Of a stretch of DNA of 15,090 bases, positions 13,984 through 15,090 are shown in pieces. This DNA comes from DATKZB01 sp035528235 (lineage in GTDB: Bacteria; Planctomycetota; Phycisphaerae; FEN-1346), in NCBI GenBank assembly GCA_035528235.1, contig DATKZB010000284.1, positions 1-15,090 on the forward strand. The letters are read 5' to 3'. Under the pieces are notes generated by a model. The model ran no database searches. It was not told the DNA's origin and saw only the letters and a program-made list of their open reading frames with translations. The position numbers and the translations under genes were made by a program. Within the stretch, counting starts at the first letter, position 1, and every line of letters starts with the position of its first letter.

Positions 13984-14961
13984 GTGCACACCGACCGCCG
14001 ACGAACCATTGTCGCCATCCTCCGGGTCCTCGACGAGGCCGGTCGGCCCGTCGGAAGCACCAAGATCGCCCGGGGTCTTCAGGCCTCCGGCATCGACCTC
14101 GCGCAGCGGATGGTCCGTAATTACCTGGCCGCCATGGACGCCGAGGGCCTCACCGTCAACCTGGGCCGGGCCGGGCGGGAACTCACCGCCCGCGGCCGCA
14201 ACGAACTGGCCGCCGCCGGCGCCATCGACAAGGTCGGTTTCATCGACGCCCGCGGCGAGGAACTGGCGTACCAGATGACGTTCGACCTGCGTCGCCGTCG
14301 CGGCACGGTCATCCTGAACCTCTCGACCGTCCCGGCAGCGCAGATTGACGACGTCCGCCAGGCCATGGCCCCGGTGCTGCGGGCGGGCCTCGGCATGGGA
14401 CGCTTCGGCACCATCGACGGCGTCGGCACCCACGTGCCCGGTCTGCTGGGGCCGGTTCGCGACGCCACCATCGGCACCATGTGCGCCCTGACGCTCAACG
14501 GTCTTTTGGCGACGGCCGGCGTGCCGGTCGTCTCGCGGTTCGGCGGCCTGTTGGAGATGCGCGACGGCGAACCGTTCCGCTTCGTCCACATCATCCAGTA
14601 CGGCGGGACGACGCTCGACCCGATCGAGATCTTCATCAAGGCCCGCATGACGCGCGTCCAGGACGCCGCACGGACCGGCAACGGCATTATCGGGGCGAGT
14701 TTCCGCGAGGTGCCCGCTATCGCCCTGCCCCGCGTCCACAAGCTCATCCGCGAGATGGCCGAGGCGAGCGTGGGCGGCATGGTGGTCGTCGGCGACCCCG
14801 GCCGGCCGCTGGCCGAGATACCCGTCGACCAGGGCCGCGTCGGCCTGATCGTGGCCGCGGGCCTCAACCCCATCGCCGCCGTCCAGGAAGCCGGCATCCC
14901 CACCGAGAACCGGGCCATGGCCCGCCTGGCCGACTTCGAGACACTCGTGCCGCTGGTCTGA
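13984..14961 (+). CDS. nrpR: NrpR-like nitrogen regulator (winged helix plus one NRD/DUF128 domain)
   Basis: A 325-residue protein. The N-terminal winged-helix domain (about 5-75; RRRTIVAILRVLDEAG, QRMVRNYLAAMDAEG) is of the HTH type paired with NrpR domains. A single DUF128/NRD domain follows (about 82-320), with GTHVPGLLGP, SRFGGLLE, VHIIQYGGTTLDP, GASFREVPA and GLIVAAGLNPIAAV. In methanogens NrpR represses nitrogen-assimilation genes and releases DNA when 2-oxoglutarate rises. The best-known NrpR has two NRD domains; this one has one. The GTG start is supported by CGGAGG 6 nt upstream. The 115-nt gap from gdhA holds a hairpin, a TATAAG box (13930-13935) without a clear -35, and one ATTTCCG half-site (13879-13885). 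Cotranscription with gdhA or its own promoter are both possible. Confidence 0.88.
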   Translation: MHTDRRRTIVAILRVLDEAGRPVGSTKIARGLQASGIDLAQRMVRNYLAAMDAEGLTVNLGRAGRELTARGRNELAAAGAIDKVGFIDARGEELAYQMTFDLRRRRGTVILNLSTVPAAQIDDVRQAMAPVLRAGLGMGRFGTIDGVGTHVPGLLGPVRDATIGTMCALTLNGLLATAGVPVVSRFGGLLEMRDGEPFRFVHIIQYGGTTLDPIEIFIKARMTRVQDAARTGNGIIGASFREVPAIALPRVHKLIREMAEASVGGMVVVGDPGRPLAEIPVDQGRVGLIVAAGLNPIAAVQEAGIPTENRAMARLADFETLVPLV

Positions 14962-14967
14962 CGGCCG

Positions 14968-14999
14968 GTGACTGGGTGACGAAGTGACTGGGTCACGAA
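14968..14999. repeat. Two tandem copies of a 16-bp unit
   Basis: GTGACTGGGTGACGAA (14968-14983) is followed directly by GTGACTGGGTCACGAA (14984-14999), differing at one base. It starts 7 nt after the nrpR stop, in the short convergent gap. No function is evident. Confidence 0.7.
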
Positions 15000-15026
15000 G
15001 CGCCCGGGCATGAATGCCGCCGCGGC

Positions 15027-15090
15027 TTAGAACCCAATGGGGACACTCGGGCCGGGCAGGTCCCACGGCAAGGGATCTTCTCCTTCTTCC
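15027..15090 (-). CDS. Probable C-terminal end of a gene entering from the right edge
   Basis: On the minus strand the frame reads from the edge as EEGEDPLPWDLPGPSVPIGF and stops at TAA (15029-15027). The acidic, Pro/Trp-rich tail looks like a natural C-terminus rather than a GC-rich shadow, and convergent placement after nrpR leaves a sensible 65-nt gap. Only 20 residues are visible, so the product is unknown. Confidence 0.38.
   Translation of the reverse strand, partial: EEGEDPLPWDLPGPSVPIGF

Noticed and set aside
12345..14063. A 572-codon open frame on the minus strand opposite gdhA
   Set aside because: A shadow of gdhA: no recognisable domain, and gdhA has all catalytic motifs and a strong ribosome binding site.

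Overview
The window is about 15 kb of GC-rich bacterial DNA and almost every base is assigned to a gene. The mix suggests an uncultured anaerobic bacterium. Planctomycetota (Phycisphaerae-like) is my best guess, but this is inference from gene content and style; no rRNA or other marker is present. The clues are a T2SS-type pseudopilin operon, an archaeal-type phosphoglycerate-mutase-family enzyme coupled to homoserine dehydrogenase, ferredoxin-linked redox enzymes, an NrpR-type nitrogen regulator and GC-rich palindromic repeats.

Left part (1-5414, minus strand): a type II secretion (T2SS) operon read leftwards in the order gspE, gspF, gspG, gspH, gspI, gspJ. A further gene appears to start at base 10 and run off the left edge. 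It encodes the motor ATPase, the inner-membrane platform protein, the major pseudopilin and three minor pseudopilins.

Middle (5625-8733, plus strand, divergent from gspE): hom (homoserine dehydrogenase), an ApgM-family enzyme whose start codon overlaps the hom stop and which is probably a homoserine kinase, then a membrane-anchored SNase-like protein with a degenerate active site. The last gene ends inside a palindromic fold-back element (8709-8848). After that, a strong sigma70-type promoter drives ftrB (ferredoxin:thioredoxin reductase catalytic subunit) and thioredoxin.

Right part (9713-14961): a minus-strand nfnA-gltA/nfnB pair (ferredoxin/NAD/NADP transhydrogenase type) convergent with trx. 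A 457-bp intergenic region then holds the nfn promoter, a second fold-back element and the gdhA control region. Next come NADP-type glutamate dehydrogenase (gdhA) and an NrpR-like regulator, both on plus. The gdhA control region has a perfect 8+8-bp inverted repeat (CCGGAAAT, 10-bp spacer, ATTTCCGG) overlapping the putative -35 element, a good candidate operator for the adjacent NrpR.

Together, the right part looks like a ferredoxin-driven redox and ammonium-assimilation hub. Reduced ferredoxin could feed thioredoxin via FTR and NADPH via Nfn, NADPH could feed GDH, and NrpR could gate GDH expression by nitrogen status. The roles come from established families; the regulatory link and the homoserine kinase role are inferences. 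The last ~130 bases hold a 16-bp tandem repeat and probably the C-terminal end of a convergent gene.
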